Origin: Charina bottae
Taxonomy: Eukaryota > Chordata > Lepidosauria > Squamata > Charinaidae
Assembly (NCBI GenBank): GCA_023362775.1
Contig: JALMGJ010000012.1
Coordinates: forward strand, 23,653,001 to 23,717,000
Direction: 5' to 3'
DNA length: 64,000 nt
A program made the position numbers and the translations under genes. The notes beneath the pieces are model-generated. The model was given only the letters and a program-made list of their open reading frames with translations, did no database searches and was not told the DNA's origin. Positions 10,973-23,239 of the stretch are shown here, piece by piece (positions within the stretch are counted from its first letter, which is position 1; every line of letters starts with the position of its first letter).

Positions 10973-11293
10973 TAAAGGTAAAGGTTTTTCCCCTGCACAG
11001 TCGTGTCCAACTCTAGGGGGCGGTGCTCATCTCTGTTTCTTAGCAGAAGAGCCAGCACTGTCCAAAGATGCTTCTGCGGTCATGTGGCCGGCATGACGCG
11101 TGCGGAACGCTGTTACCATCCCACCAAAGTGGTACCTATTTATCTACTTGCATTTGCATGCCTTCGAATTGCTAGGCTGGCAAGAGCTGGGGCGAGTGCG
11201 GGAGCTCACTCCGTCATGTGGAGCTCAGGTCTCGAACCGCCGACCTTCTGATCGACAAGCCTGGCGTCTTAACTGCTGAGCCGTCGCGCCCCC
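10973..11293 (-). mobile_element. tRNA-derived SINE, family A
   Basis: Antisense copy: tail side ggtaaaggtttttcccctgcacagtcgtgtcc at the left, tRNA-like head ending gcgcccc at the right. An 11-bp duplication tgggatgatta is at 10962-10972 and 11294-11304. Confidence 0.87.
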
Positions 11294-11635
11294 TGGGATG
11301 ATTAAACGAAGTACAAATAGGCTATGCATTGACTATGGTCCATGGCAGCTCTGGGAGAACAAACAGTGGATTTAGGGGCCATATAGAACAGGATTTTCTG
11401 GATGAAAAATCCAGATCAGAACTAGAAGACAGCAGAAATACTGAAAATGCCTACTCAGTGCTGCCATCTAATGGTCATCCAGATTCCAACTATGAGAGCC
11501 CTATCTGCAGGGTGCCCACTCCTGCTGGGAGCAAAAGCCATTGAATTCTACAGGGCTGTCTGTTAAGTAGACATGCATGGATTTTTATTTATTTTATTTA
11601 TACATTAAATTTTATATTTTATTATTTATGTTATG

Positions 11636-11755
11636 TTATTTTATTTTATTTTATTTTATTTTATTTTATTTTATTTTATTTTATTTTATTTTATTTTATT
11701 TTATTTTATTTTATTTTATTTTATTTTATTTTATTTTATTTTATTTTATTATTTT
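11636..11755. repeat. (TTTTA)n microsatellite
   Basis: About 23 copies of the pentanucleotide TTTTA in a row. The apparent ORF (repeating FILFY) is an artefact. Confidence 0.95.
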
Positions 11756-11764
11756 TTATATTGC

Positions 11765-12585
11765 ATGAGCTGAAGTTTATGCAAGGTACATGGATTCTGT
11801 TGCCAGCCTGTAATTTTATACAGCCTTGTATAAGAGTAAATCCTGCTGAAATGTTCAAATAAACATTGACAGCACTATGCAATATGTAGTTTATGAATCA
11901 TATTTTTAGGCTGGGCTACAGTAATAAATACCTAGGTAGAAGGTGCTGGGGAAAAATGGTGGAGAAAGCAATTATATATGCATTTCAGAGGGCTAAAAAA
12001 AACTAGTTTATATCTTTTAAACCCAGGAAAGTAAGGTTTTAAAATTCACATGACATGTTTAATGCTTTTTGAAAATTTACATCTGGCTGTCCAAAAAGAG
12101 AGAATCTTTAGTTTTCTGTCAGATAGATGTCGCTCAACAAAAGAGTCTGAAATTGGATGTTACAGGTCACAGCATTGTATTTATATATCCATTTCATGCT
12201 TCAGAAAATCAGTTACTTAGAATGTAATTCTTGATTACAGAAAAAAAAGCAAAGAAAAGAAGCCATCTATAAAAATAAATAAATGACTTGAAGAGGCAGC
12301 CATTCCTCTCTGTCTTTTAGATAAGGAAGGTATGTGTTCTTATAAATTGGCATAGGAAGGGTATGCGCACTTGAAGGACTGGATCCATTAATAAAATCTC
12401 TACCTTATGTTTTAGATGAAAATAAATCACAAGCTGTTCTTTTTCTTCACTTCAAGAAAGCATCCATATACAAGCTGGAACAGAAAATACTGATGTAAGA
12501 TCTGACTCATATGCATGGACTGAAACAACATTTTCCTTCTTCATCTGTGCAGCCGAAGTAGGTTGCCCCCAGTGTCTCTGAGTAG
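11765..12585. other. No gene recognised
   Basis: AT-rich sequence without ORFs over 60 codons or recognisable repeats. Confidence 0.4.
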
Positions 12586-12586
12586 C

Positions 12587-12700
12587 TATGGGAAGGGGAG
12601 ATCCATAGTTCAGTGGTACAGTAGATACTCTACATGGAGAAGATCACCAACACTATCTCAATAGAAGGGCTGGGAAAGTCCTGCATCTCAAACATATAGC
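12587..12700 (+). mobile_element. tRNA-derived SINE fragment (third family)
   Basis: The head ggggagatccatagttcagtgg resembles a tRNA A-box region, and the downstream part contains gaagggctgggaaagtcctgcatct, a SINE body I recognise from squamates. The B box is degenerate. Confidence 0.5.
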
Positions 12701-12719
12701 TATGAAGTTCAGAAAACAG

Positions 12720-12960
12720 GCCTTTGAAGAACTTTGATTTGGAGATTCGATTTGAATCTCATTTGATCCAATCTGAATGGAATTGACTTTCCAGATTGAA
12801 TTGTCAAATCAGATCAGGTACATTCAAGTCAGTTTAATGATTTAGAAGGCTTTGGGGCACATGCATTTTTTTTGTGAATCCATTTAGAAAATAGAATCTG
12901 ACTCATTTTTCAAAGTGATTCAAATCATCAAGACCTGTTTGAACAGACAGCCCCATTGAA
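12720..12960. repeat. Dispersed repeat rich in GATTYRAATC-like palindromes
   Basis: Many short self-complementary words (gattcgatttgaatc, gattcaaatca) occur. The same style of sequence is at 41370-41620. Probably an old non-autonomous DNA element; ends not resolved. Confidence 0.35.
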
Positions 12961-13367
12961 CTGGCCATGCAAATTGAACTGGGGCTGATCTACACACTCC
13001 TATCAAGTAATCCTGTGCTACAGAAATGAACGGATTTTTGTTTAAATTCCTACAAGCTATACTGTTCAAATAGAGAATATTTTCATAACATCCAATATCT
13101 GAATGGCTATGTAGATGGCGCCAATGAGAATTATTTAGATTGTTGGATTATGAGATGAGGTTCCCTTGGCAAGCGATGTGCTGCATCTCACAAGAACTGG
13201 GAAGAATGCATTTCGAAGGCACCTTGCAAATCTGAGCCAGAGGCCTTTAAATTGAGGCCTTTAAACTGTGGGAAAGAAAAAGAGAATCTGGAAAATAGTG
13301 TGATGCCAAATAGTGGGAACAGGACAGGGAGGTTGTGCAGGATGTGGATGCACCCAGTCTTAATATA

Positions 13368-13701
13368 AAAGGTAAAGGTTCGCCCTGCACATTTGTGCAG
13401 TCGTGTCCGACTCTAGGGACCGGTGCTCATCTCCATTTGTTAGCCGAAGAGCCAGCGTTGTCCGAAGATGCTTCCATGGTCATGTGGCTGGCATGACGCA
13501 TGCGGAACACTGTTACCTTCCCACCGAAGTGGTACCTATTTATCTACATGCATTTGCATGCTTTCAAATTGCTAGGTTGGCAAGAGCTGGGGCTAGTGCG
13601 GGAGCTCACTCCGTCACGCGGGGCTAGGGATCCGAACCTCCGAACTTGCGATCTTCCGATCAACAAGCCTGGCGTCTTATCTGCTGAGCCACCAAGCCCC
13701 T
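13368..13701 (-). mobile_element. tRNA-derived SINE, family A, in CR1
   Basis: Antisense copy beginning ggtaaaggttcgccctgcac and ending with the head complement gctgagccaccaagcccc. A 12-bp duplication with one mismatch (agtcttaRtata) is at 13356-13367 and 13702-13713. It probably interrupts the CR1 that continues at 13714. Confidence 0.85.
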
Positions 13702-13713
13702 AGTCTTAGTATA

Positions 13714-15890
13714 GGAAGGCAAATATGATTTAGTAGGCATCGCTGAAACCTGGTGGGATGAAGCTCCTGACTGGAATGTAAGAACTGAATGCATTCATAA
13801 AGAATAGATCAGACAAAAGGGAAGGAGAAGGAATGGCATTATTTGAGAAGGAATGAACACATATATTGAAATCCAGTAATTTGAGCATGACAGTCAAGTC
13901 AAGAACATTTGGGTAAGAATACATGAAAGAGAAAGCAACAAAGATACAACTGTGGGGGGTGCGCTATAGGCCGCCAAGCCAAATAGATCTGGATAATGTC
14001 TTCCTAGACTTTTAGGGAAGAAAGACATAATCATAATGGGAGACTTCAGATACATATATTTCTGTTTAAAAAAATCTGATTAAGACTACAAAATCTCAAA
14101 AATTCCTTGGTGCTCTTGATGACTGTTTCATTTTCCAGAAGATTAAAGGAGAGACAAGAGGATGACTTGTCCTAGATCTTATTTTGACCAATAGGGAACA
14201 ACTGACTGAATAGGGAAAAGAAGAGAAGTGAGAATGTTGAGACAAAGAGATCATGTAGCAAAAGGGATTAAAAAAACACACACCCGGAGCCTAGTTATAC
14301 ATGCAAATGAGATTGCAGGACAGCCAGTTTCAAAAAACTTAGAGGAGTACTAGGCAGAATGTCATGGACAGAAATCCTCCGAACATAAGGAGTGCAGGAA
14401 AGTTGGCAACTTCTGAAAAGCAAGATGCTGGAAGCACATTTGGGCATCATCCAATGGGAGAAGCAAATGAAGGCCAGCTCAGGATACTGTTGTGGATGCA
14501 GAGGGAACTTTTGACTTAGCTAAGTGATAAAAGGGATGTGTATAAAAAAGAGAAGATGATTGTAAGAAACAAGGAGGTGTACCAGCAAGGATTAATATCT
14601 GCTGAAAGAAAGTTAAAAAGAGTAAAGTGCAAAAAGAAATTAGGCTCACAAGGGACAAAAAAGGGCCTTTTTTTTTGCTATGTGAAAAAAGGAAGGCGTG
14701 AACACACAGCTAGGAAAAGTTGTTAGAATACAACAGATGACAGGTAGAGGGCACGTCTCCTCAGGTCCTACTTTGTATCCGTCTTCTCCCCAAAGGGGAA
14801 CTGTGTTTGAATGAACCTAATCAGAACCATTGATGAAAGGAAGGAGTGGTAACCCAAGATAAATAAAGGTATGGTTAGGGAGTACCTGGTGACTGTGAAC
14901 AAGTTTAAATCTCCAGGACAGACCAGTTGTAACTGAGGTCTTTTGAAGTAGCTTGCAAATGTCATCTCAGAGTCCCTTTCTGTAATCTTTGACAAATCAC
15001 AGATGTAAGAGTGTACAATAATGGCTCTGCATCAAGCTGGAAGGAAGTGTTGTGGGGATAACACAAGGCTCCATTGTAGGTCCTCTGCTGTTCAACATGT
15101 TTACAAGTGACATGGATGATTGGTTAGAAAACATGATTATAAAATTTGCAGACAAAACAAAGATCATGGAAAGGGAAATAGCAACTGAGGACAGTATCAA
15201 CATTCAGAAGGGTCTTGACAACATGGAACAATGGACAGAAACCAGCAAGATGAATTTCAAATGCAAAATCTTGTATTTGGGTAAGAAAAAAATAAATCAA
15301 AGGCATGAGTATAAAACAGAGAAGACCATACTGGGCAACGGTATATGCAAAGAGGATCTGAGTATTTTAGTGGATCACAGCTGAACATGAGCCAACAGGG
15401 TGATGCAGCCGGAAAGAAAATTAAAATGCAATCCTAGATTGCATCAACAGAAGTAATGTGTCAGGATCAAGAATAGTCATTGTTCTTCTTTATTCTAATT
15501 GGTCAAACTTCATGTAGAATATCTCATTTTGTTCTGGGCGCCACATTTTAAGAAGGACATTGAAAAACTGGAGTGTGTGTTGAAGAAGGCAACCAAGATG
15601 ATCAGGGGCCTGAATGGAAAAAAGATATGAGGAATGGATGGAGGCACTAGGTAAGCTTAACCTGGAGAAGAAAAGACAGCAAGGAGATATAATAGCTAAG
15701 TATATGAAAGGCTGTCATATAGAAGAGAGGGCAGATTTGTTAATAGTTGTTCCAGAATACAAAACAAGAAACAATTATGAAGAGGTAAATTTTGGCTCGA
15801 CATCAGGAAAAATTTCCTAACAGTAAAAATTGTTCAACAATGGAAAACATTGCCTTGGAAGGTGGGGGACCATCCTTCGATGCAGGTGAT
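13714..15890 (+). pseudogene. CR1 LINE, decayed EN-RT copy
   Basis: Traces of the endonuclease are visible (gctgaaacctggtggga near 13743, a TETW-like box; gcgctataggccgccaag near 13962, a YRPP-like box). The RT is clearer in frame 15052-15384: GITQGSIVGPLLFNMFTSDM, then FADKTKI where active copies have FADDTK, and ILYLGKK. Beyond 15385 the C-terminal half continues in broken frames (ttctgggcgccacatttta; ggcaaccaagatgatcaggggcctg), then a 15614-15820 frame (EKKRQQGDIIAKYMKG). Many stops and the lost catalytic Asp show it is dead. The segment at about 13080-13350 may be its 5' part. Confidence 0.78.
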
Positions 15891-15961
15891 TAATCATCTC
15901 AAGATTTCTTCAAATCCTTACTTTCTGTGTTTTTCTAGATTGCATAAGAATGACCACTCAT

Positions 15962-16205
15962 GTATTTATTTTATTTTATTTTATTTATTTATTAAACAAA
16001 TTTATAAGGCCGCCCAACTCACACACAGTGACTCCGGGCGGCTTACAGAATTAAAAACCAAAAAACACAATAGACACCCCCCGGCGGCAGCAAACACATT
16101 CATGCCAGCCACTTGATCGGCTCCGAAGCAGCTTGGGGTCCCCAGGCCCATTGACAGAACCACGTCTTCAGGGCCTTCCGGAACAGGAGCAAGGAGGGGG
16201 CCAAT
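15962..16205 (-). mobile_element. L2-type LINE 3' end
   Basis: An ATTT run followed by the antisense of an L2-like 3' UTR (ggccgcccaactcacacaca ... ctccgggcggcttacag) and a trace of the C-terminal domain (cgtcttcagggccttccgg). Confidence 0.65.
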
Positions 16206-16319
16206 CTTGCCAAAAGCACCAGAAACAATGAGTAAAATATTGCACTTGCAAATTCGTTGACCTACGCAGTTTCAATTTTAGAAATAATCTAACATTTAAA
16301 TAGAAATTTAGAATATTGC

Positions 16320-16470
16320 ACTAGGGTGGTATAGTGGTCATGGTTGAACTAGGATCGGAGAAACCATAGTTCAAGTCCACCTTTATCCATGGAAGCCCAC
16401 TCAGGGAGTTGGGGTCAGCCACTATTCCTCAGCCAAACCAGAGCTTTGGGAAGGAAGGTGGAATATGAAT
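16320..16470 (+). mobile_element. tRNA-derived SINE fragment (Sauria/MIR-like)
   Basis: tRNA-like head ggtggtatagtggtcatggtt with a B box agttcaagtcc (about 16368) and SINE body (agggagttggggtcagcc). The tail ends at about 16470. Confidence 0.6.
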
Positions 16471-16564
16471 TTACTGAATAATTATGATGTTTGTTCAGTC
16501 TACTATCTGTGTACTAGCTGTTGATAGGCCCCAATTACCTTTTCTATCCATTGTATTATTATTT

Positions 16565-17138
16565 TATTTTATTTTATTTTATTTTATTTTATTTTATTTT
16601 ATTTTATTTTATTTTATTTTATTTTATTTTATTTTATTTTATTTTATTTTATTTTATTTTATTTTATTTATACCCCGCCTATCCCCTCCCTAATGGAGGG
16701 CTCTAGGCGGCTTACAATCATGTACATTCATATATTATACATCATATATTATTACAATTTAACCGCGCGATAGGGAGGAGGTGAAGGAACCGGCACTTCA
16801 GCTGCAGGCATCGGACTACATGCCCCAGAATGCCTTGCTCCGAGCCGGCTGCTGACGTCCAGGAAGTTGTTGTTCCAGATCCGTCGTCCTCCGCTGCCAT
16901 TGTTGGGATTCTCCAGATCTTCTTGGATTCGAGGACGACCCTCCGATGGACGCCAGCAAATTGACCCACGTGAGTGGTACCCAATTTATCTACTCGCATT
17001 CAGCTTTCGACCTGTTGGGTGGACAGAAGCCGGGGTGAATGGCGAGAGCTCACCTCGCCACGCGGTTTCGAACTGCCAACCTTGTGGTCAGCAGTCTAAC
17101 CGCTCAGCGGTTTAACCTGCTGAGCCACCGCGCCCCAA
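16565..17138 (-). mobile_element. tRNA-derived SINE, family B, long form
   Basis: The tail at the left is a (TTTTA)n run (16560-16669) followed by ataccccgcctatcccctcc, antisense of the family tail. The head at the right ends gctgagccaccgcgcccc. A possible duplication attattatttt at both ends is low-complexity and weak. Confidence 0.8.
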
Positions 17139-17149
17139 ATTATTATTTT

Positions 17150-18985
17150 TTACTTTAAAAAGTAAAAAAAAAGTTAAAAATTTTTTACTTTACTTTTACT
17201 TTTATTATTATTGTAATTTACTTTAAATTTGCAAAGATGGTGCATCTTGCTGTAAGTACTCAATATGCAGGCACTAAGACAGAACATTTCCCAATAGAAC
17301 ATTCAGAGTGCTTCTCTTAGAACTGTTTTGTTCCAGCAGCGAAATAGAATAAATTTATTTATTTGCTCTTTCAGTCTAGCTGAAATATATTCTACCAATT
17401 GAGGAAGTTTCACTGAGTATACCATAAAACAACTTATTTTGCCATCTAAAGACTGTTTTATGTTTCTTGGAATCATAGTCTGGAAATGCACGCTGCAAAC
17501 TCAGGGAGGAGGTTAGATGAAATATTGTCTGCTGCATCATTCAGTCTTGTTCAGAATATTGTAATTTATGGTATCACCAAAGGTCAGATGTGACCTTTAT
17601 GATGCCAGAAAGCAAAGGGTATTCTGAAGCTATAGGATGACACAATTGTTAAAACTGAAAGGCAGTTTATTTTGAAATCTAATTAGCTCTAAAGTTCATT
17701 GCTCACATATTAGAGACAGAAATTGTTCAAGTACAGTGTTTGATATAAGGCATAGAATTCAGCTTCCTTAATCTGAGTTTCTTATGTTCAAAAAATAATT
17801 GTCTAGTTTTATGGATGCCAGAATAAATGTAGTAAATCTCAGAAGCACAGTTGTGATGGATTTTCAATTTTCATTAACCCTTTCTCTGATTATCAGCACA
17901 TACTGTAGGTTCAGTTTTATGTTTTATTTGCACAGTTAATTCCAATCACACAATTCAGTATTTCTTCAGCAGAAATCTCAATTAAATTAGCACATGTTAT
18001 CCAAAATCCTTTAATTGAATTATTATGAAAGCACTGATTGCTACTTCAATTTCTACTATAGCTGGTTCATATTATGATTTGCAACCACTGAAAAAAGATT
18101 CAGTCTCCTAATGACAGTAGTAAGTTCGCAAACACATGTTTACTACAGCTGTGTTCTGATTTTGGGTAAAACTTAAATCCAGAAGAAATTGGGTAATTTA
18201 GGACAGATTTTTATGGACTGAAGATGGAGCAGATGGCTCCATTTACTTTATATATATTCAGAGCATATCCATGAAGCTCTGCTACTGATTTTTCTGGAGC
18301 TCCACCACAAAGTGCAAATAGTAACACTGTGCTAGCTGTACCAAAAGCAAGTTACCCCCCCCCCAAATAACCCTTGGGGGAGAGAAAAGGGAGAGGGGGA
18401 AAGATGGTTTTGGATTGTTTGTGATCAACATATCTTTCCTCAGATCAGAGCAACCCTTATAATTAGAATATCACTAGTTTCCCAGTCACAGTATTTCGAA
18501 TGAGTGGCAACATCATAGGGGCAGGACTTCTTTGGTGCTGATTAAACAGGACTAGCTGGAGAGATTAAAGAAAACAGGGAACTTTGAGAACGCTTCTGAA
18601 CTAGGTTGAGCAAGTGGTTATGTTCTGGAGACAAAACCCCTAAATACAGCATGAGTTCACTGTGATGGGTTATTTTCATTTATTTATTTTAATTGTCCAC
18701 CTTATCTACTGCTTCAGCTTTATGGACTCTAAGCAGTTATGTCAAACTTGCTCCAGTACAGGAAATACTAGTGTCATTAACAGCAGAATTTAGGGATACC
18801 AGATCTGGGCTGCAAAAATCCAGATGATCACAAGATGGCAGCAAAGAGAGTTTTCTATATTATTTTGCTGCCATCTAATGGCTGTCCAGAGTACTGCAGG
18901 CCTGATCTAGTAGGACTACTAGAAGGGTGAGTCAGAGACTATCTGAACATTGAATGCCTAGTTCACCTTTCAATAACATCTAGCA
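17150..18985. other. No gene recognised
   Basis: Mostly unique-looking AT-rich DNA. Possible weak L2 tail near 18685-18740. The segment tgctgccatctaatggctgtccag (about 18868) recurs at about 11461, so a short dispersed repeat is present. Confidence 0.4.
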
Positions 18986-18989
18986 AGGC

Positions 18990-19115
18990 AACAGACGCAA
19001 CACTGTGCATCTTCTTTCTCCTGATCCACATTATTGTGGATTTATTGTAACCCGCCCAGAGTTCCTTGCATGGGAGATGGGCAGAGAATAAATTTGAATA
19101 ATAAATAAATAAATA
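18990..19115 (+). mobile_element. L2-type LINE 3' tail
   Basis: gtaacccgcccagagttccttgc ... gatgggcagagaataaat followed by (AAAT)n, the standard L2 end in this window. Confidence 0.7.
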
Positions 19116-19599
19116 AATAAAAAATAAATTATTGGCTGGGGTTTGGGCTTATTTATTCATACCTGTAAAACATCAGGATGGCAAGTGTGGAAAATTGAAT
19201 CCAGTCACATTATAAAACAAACTACGCTTGTTGTTTCAACTATATGGATAAAGAAGATGTTCAAAAACAGGGAGGTCAAAATGGATTGCCTGAATATGCA
19301 GATCCTGGAACTGTTTCAAGCTGAACACCTTTCAGCTTTCCTGGGTAAGCAAGATGGGAGAGAGACAGTTCCAGTTGTTTATTATTTCCACTCCTCAACT
19401 TGAAATTTTAGACTCTTCTTCTGTGTACTTTAATTTTGATTACAGGCATATGATTACTAAGCATATCTTATCCCCTCTTTTTGCTAACTTGGCTGGACAA
19501 TCATGGATATATCACCAATGTGATATTTGCTAACAACCATTGATTGTGGCATCCTCCTCAGCTGCTGTGCATTTTAATTGTTGTATTTATGATGGAAAT

Positions 19600-19713
19600 T
19601 GTTTTTAATTTATTTTAAGATTGTTTGCCTCCCAGAGTCACTGGCTGAGATGGGCGGCCATACAAATTGTTTAAATAAACAAACAAATAAATAAAGTGTG
19701 TGTGTGTGTGTGT
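19600..19713 (+). mobile_element. L2-type LINE 3' tail with (GT)n
   Basis: tgcctcccagagtcactggctgagatgggcggccatacaaatt followed by (AAAC)n/(AAAT)n and then (GT)n at about 19697-19713. Confidence 0.65.
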
Positions 19714-19714
19714 C

Positions 19715-20390
19715 AGTGTCCCCTGTTTACTTCACTGGTTAGCTAAACAGATGCAATTGCACACAAGTTATCAGCATTTAGCATGATTTATTAAAAAAAT
19801 AAAATACATGCTAATTCAAACTGAAATATTTTGGTATGACAAATAGATTGGCCCTGTGAGAAGGATAGGAATGGAGTAATGATGAATTTAGTTGAAATTT
19901 TCACAAAAACGAACAAATGAAAAAGTGCAACTCTTTTAAAAATCTAATGTGTAAAGTGCCTTATTAGATTCAACAAAAATTTTCGGAAGCAAGGACAAAT
20001 GAAGCATCTGTAATGTATTCTTGTCATTGTTGATTTGACTATACTGCATGTTCCTTTTAAAATCAATTTATTTTTTAAAAAAAGGCCAATATGAAAAGTT
20101 ATTTTGAAGGCTACAGAGATACGGAGATTTCAAAATGTCAGGTTTTGGTAATAATTGCCCCTCAACAAATCAGTACAATTCTAATTATTCAAACCCGAAA
20201 ATACATTCCAAACATTTCATTATCAAACATGTCCTTGTTTGTCAGTGTAAGCCTCTACTTGAGATTTTTACAAATTTGATCAGCTTATTAGATATCCAGT
20301 TTTTATAATGTCATATATAGGGAACGGATAAAAGTAGTTATCCTACTTTCCTCTGTGTTCTGTCAGGCTTGGAAAGCTTTGTATTTCCTA
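19715..20390. other. No gene recognised
   Basis: AT-rich DNA. The 62-codon frame at 20091-20279 resembles nothing I recognise. Confidence 0.4.
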
Positions 20391-20395
20391 GTCTG

Positions 20396-20403
20396 AAAAA
20401 TAT

Positions 20404-20438
<35 letters not shown>

Positions 20439-21010
20439 TTATTTATTTATTATTTTAATTTGTATCACAGCCCATCTCCTCTATGCCAGGGAACTCTGGA
20501 CGGTTCACAACAACAAGTTAAAAATATAAAATTACAACAACAATAAGTTACATATAAAATCCAAATAGAAAGATGTTAATAATAAGGTGGGTTTCATGGC
20601 ACTAGCCACTCCCAAGAGGATCTATTGGCATTCTCGTCCCAAGCAAGGCAGCAGAACCTGGTCTTCAAATCTTTCTGGAAGGTTGGGAGTGAAGAAACTC
20701 CCCTCAGCTCCAGGGGCAAGATATTCCAAAGGGCAGGTGCTACTGCAGAGAAGGCATGCCTCCTGGATCCCGCTAGATGAAATTCTTTTGCCAATGGGAT
20801 CCGTAGCATGCCCTCTCTGCATGACCCAGTGGGGCGGGACGATGTTCTGGGGATGAGACGGTCCCTCAGGTAACCTGGTCCCATGCCATGTAGGGCTTTA
20901 AAGGTGATAACCAACACCTTGAGTTGGACCCGGAAGCAAACTGTGACACAATGCAGGTCACACAGCAGAGTTATTACTTGGGCCGATCTTACAGCACCCA
21001 TAGCCAAAAA
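20396..21010 (-). pseudogene. L2-type LINE, C-terminal ORF and 3' UTR
   Basis: Antisense; the (TATT)n tail at 20400-20455 is the element end. Frame 20594-21007 (137 codons) carries the L2 C-terminal domain ([56 protein letters not shown]). 5'-truncated upstream of this domain. Confidence 0.85.
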
Positions 21011-21278
21011 TATTGGCTGCTAAATAGATAAAGAAGTCTGAAATAGGAAAAGTGGTGGCTGGTGCGATCCTGAAGTTATGGTAGCTTCTCCAAGGAGGGG
21101 AGAGCAGTTACATACACACACATACACACACAGAGATTTACATAGTTTTAAAGAAAAATAAGTGGTAGAAGAGCTCTCTCATACTGCAGTATCTTCCCTC
21201 TTTCATGCCTTTTCTATGAATTCGGATGGGTAAATACATGAGGGGAAAGTGGACAAACAGATTTTCAAGACACTAGAA

Positions 21279-21385
21279 CAGTGTTTCTCAACCTCAGCAA
21301 CCTTAAGATGTGTGGACTTCAATTCCCAGAATTCCCCAGAGTTGAAGTCCACATGTCTTAAAGTTGCTGAGGTTGAGAAACACTG
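21279..21385. mobile_element. 107-bp hAT-type mini-palindrome with perfect 8-bp TSD
   Basis: Starts cagtgtttctcaacctcag and ends ctgaggttgagaaacactg, an exact inverted complement. The arms continue inward with few mismatches. Duplications cactagaa are at 21271-21278 and 21386-21393. Same family as 5074-5173. Confidence 0.9.
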
Positions 21386-21779
21386 CACTAGAAGAAGCAA
21401 CAGAATTGTGACCCTTTGAGGACTCGAAATATATTTTGTGCCATCTTTCATAGATTAGATTCTAATTTCTGGAAGAAGAATCCTTGGGTGTGATTATGAG
21501 ATAGGAAACAGTGAGGATGGAGGGAAATAAAATACAGGAGATAGCCTATAGTGATAATTGCCTATTAATTATATTATGTTTTCATTGGAAAAAAAATAGT
21601 GGTTGGGTATGGTACATGGTGAATTGACAAACTTATTACCCTTTGTTTGTGATTAACCCATGGGTGACTGAATGAAATCTAGCCTTGCAATGTTTCTAAG
21701 AATCCTCAATATCATATGAGTGCTTCAGGACTGTTAGTTCCTTTTGCCATGTCCAGCTATTAGTTGTAATTATAGACAA

Positions 21780-21784
21780 TGTAT

Positions 21785-21835
<51 letters not shown>

Positions 21836-21838
21836 TTA
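21780..21838. repeat. (TTTA)n microsatellite
   Basis: About 15 tandem TTTA units followed by a vestige of an L2 tail (accacccatctcctccaactggc) and then an ATTA-rich tract up to the BovB copy. Confidence 0.9.
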
Positions 21839-21949
21839 TTTAAATTTGTATTACCACCCATCTCCTCCAACTGGCATTAATGAAATGCCAGTCCTATTAA
21901 TTAATTAAATTAATTAATTACATTAATGAATAAAATTAATTAATGAAAT

Positions 21950-22443
21950 GCTAGTTAAGAGCAGAGACATCACACTGACAACAATGATACGCATAGTCAA
22001 AGCAATGGTATTCCCCGTAGTAACCTATGGCTGCGAGAGCTGGACCATAAGAAAGGCTGAACGAAGGAAGACAGATGCTTTTGAACTGTGGTGTTGGAGG
22101 AAAATTCTGAGACTGCCTTGGACTGCAAGAAGATCAAACTGGTCCATACTCCAGGAAATAAAGCCAGACTGCTCACTTGAGGGAATGATATTAAAGGCAA
22201 AACTGAAGTACTTTGGCCACATAATGAGAAGACAGGATACCCTGGAGAAGATGCTGATGCTAGGGAAGGTGGAAGGCAAAAGGAAGAGGGGCCGACCAAG
22301 GGCAAGATGGATGAATGATATTCTGGAGGTGACGGACTCGACCGTGGGGGAGCTGGGGATGGCGATGGCCGACAGGAAGCTCTGGCGTGGGCTGGTCCAT
22401 GAAGTCACGAAGAGTCAGAAGCGACTGAACGAATAAACAACAA
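21950..22443 (+). pseudogene. BovB-type RTE LINE 3' end, open frame preserved
   Basis: A 162-codon frame (21948-22436) covers the end of RT and the C-terminus without a stop: KSRDITLTTMIRIVKAMVFP, SCESWTIRKAERR-like box, FGHIMRRQDTLEKMLMLGK, ending EVTKSQKRLNE. It is 5'-truncated to about 0.5 kb and ends at gaacgaataaacaacaacaa. It is the least damaged BovB fragment here but lacks all catalytic motifs. Confidence 0.88.
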
Positions 22444-22969
22444 CAAGTCCTCAGAATGGATGATACATTCATTCGCTCCCCCCCCAAAAAAGTGAAAGTT
22501 TTAAAAATGTAAATGGTTTTGGTCAAAGCATGCCTCTCTGTGCATGAGACTGGAATCTAAGTATGTGGAGTGGAGCCTTATATTTCCAGATCAACGTGGA
22601 TGGGTTCCAATTGCATTAATGACATAAAACAATAGGACTGCAGTCAAAGATAGATGATGGAAGAACTTTTCCACTGCTGGTCACTGATATACCTCTGACA
22701 GAAGATAATTAGAAATTTGGCCCTTCTAAAACCATCGTCCTACGTATAACAAAAGGGTGGAAAAACAGTGGCACAGGGGAAAAGAGAAAATGAGTTCCTT
22801 ACTTTAGCAATTAATGTGTTGTTTAAAGAAACATTTTTTTAATGGGTCCCACTTTTATCTTCATAAGGATCCCAAGTTCTGAGGAGTAAGAAAAGCTTTG
22901 CTGTGTCTGCAGTTTCCATATACAAACAAATCAATCCAGAGTTCTCATCCAAGGCCCATTGACTAGGTT

Positions 22970-23232
22970 CAAGTTATCCTACTTTGGACACATTATGTGA
23001 AGACTCTGCTCTCTGGAGAAGAAGAAGAAGAAGGTTCTAATGCTGGGAAAGATGGAAGGAAAGAGAAGAAGAGGATGACCAGCAGCTAGGTGGATAGACT
23101 CAGTTACTGTGGTGATGAGTGCACCTTTGGAAGACTTGAAAGACCAAGTTAGGGACCAACTGTCATGGATAAAGTATATCTATGTGGTCACTGACACATA
23201 AATATCAAAAACAACTTGATGACACATAATCA
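22970..23232 (+). mobile_element. RTE-like LINE 3' fragment (same subfamily as 10150-10860)
   Basis: caagttatcctactttggacac ... ggttctaatgctgggaaagatggaaggaaagag encodes the RTE C-terminal end out of frame. The 3' UTR gtggtcactgacacataaatat ... caacttgatgacacataatc is the complement of 10160-10215. There is an internal GAA triplet expansion near 23018. Confidence 0.7.
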
Positions 23233-23239
23233 GTCAGTC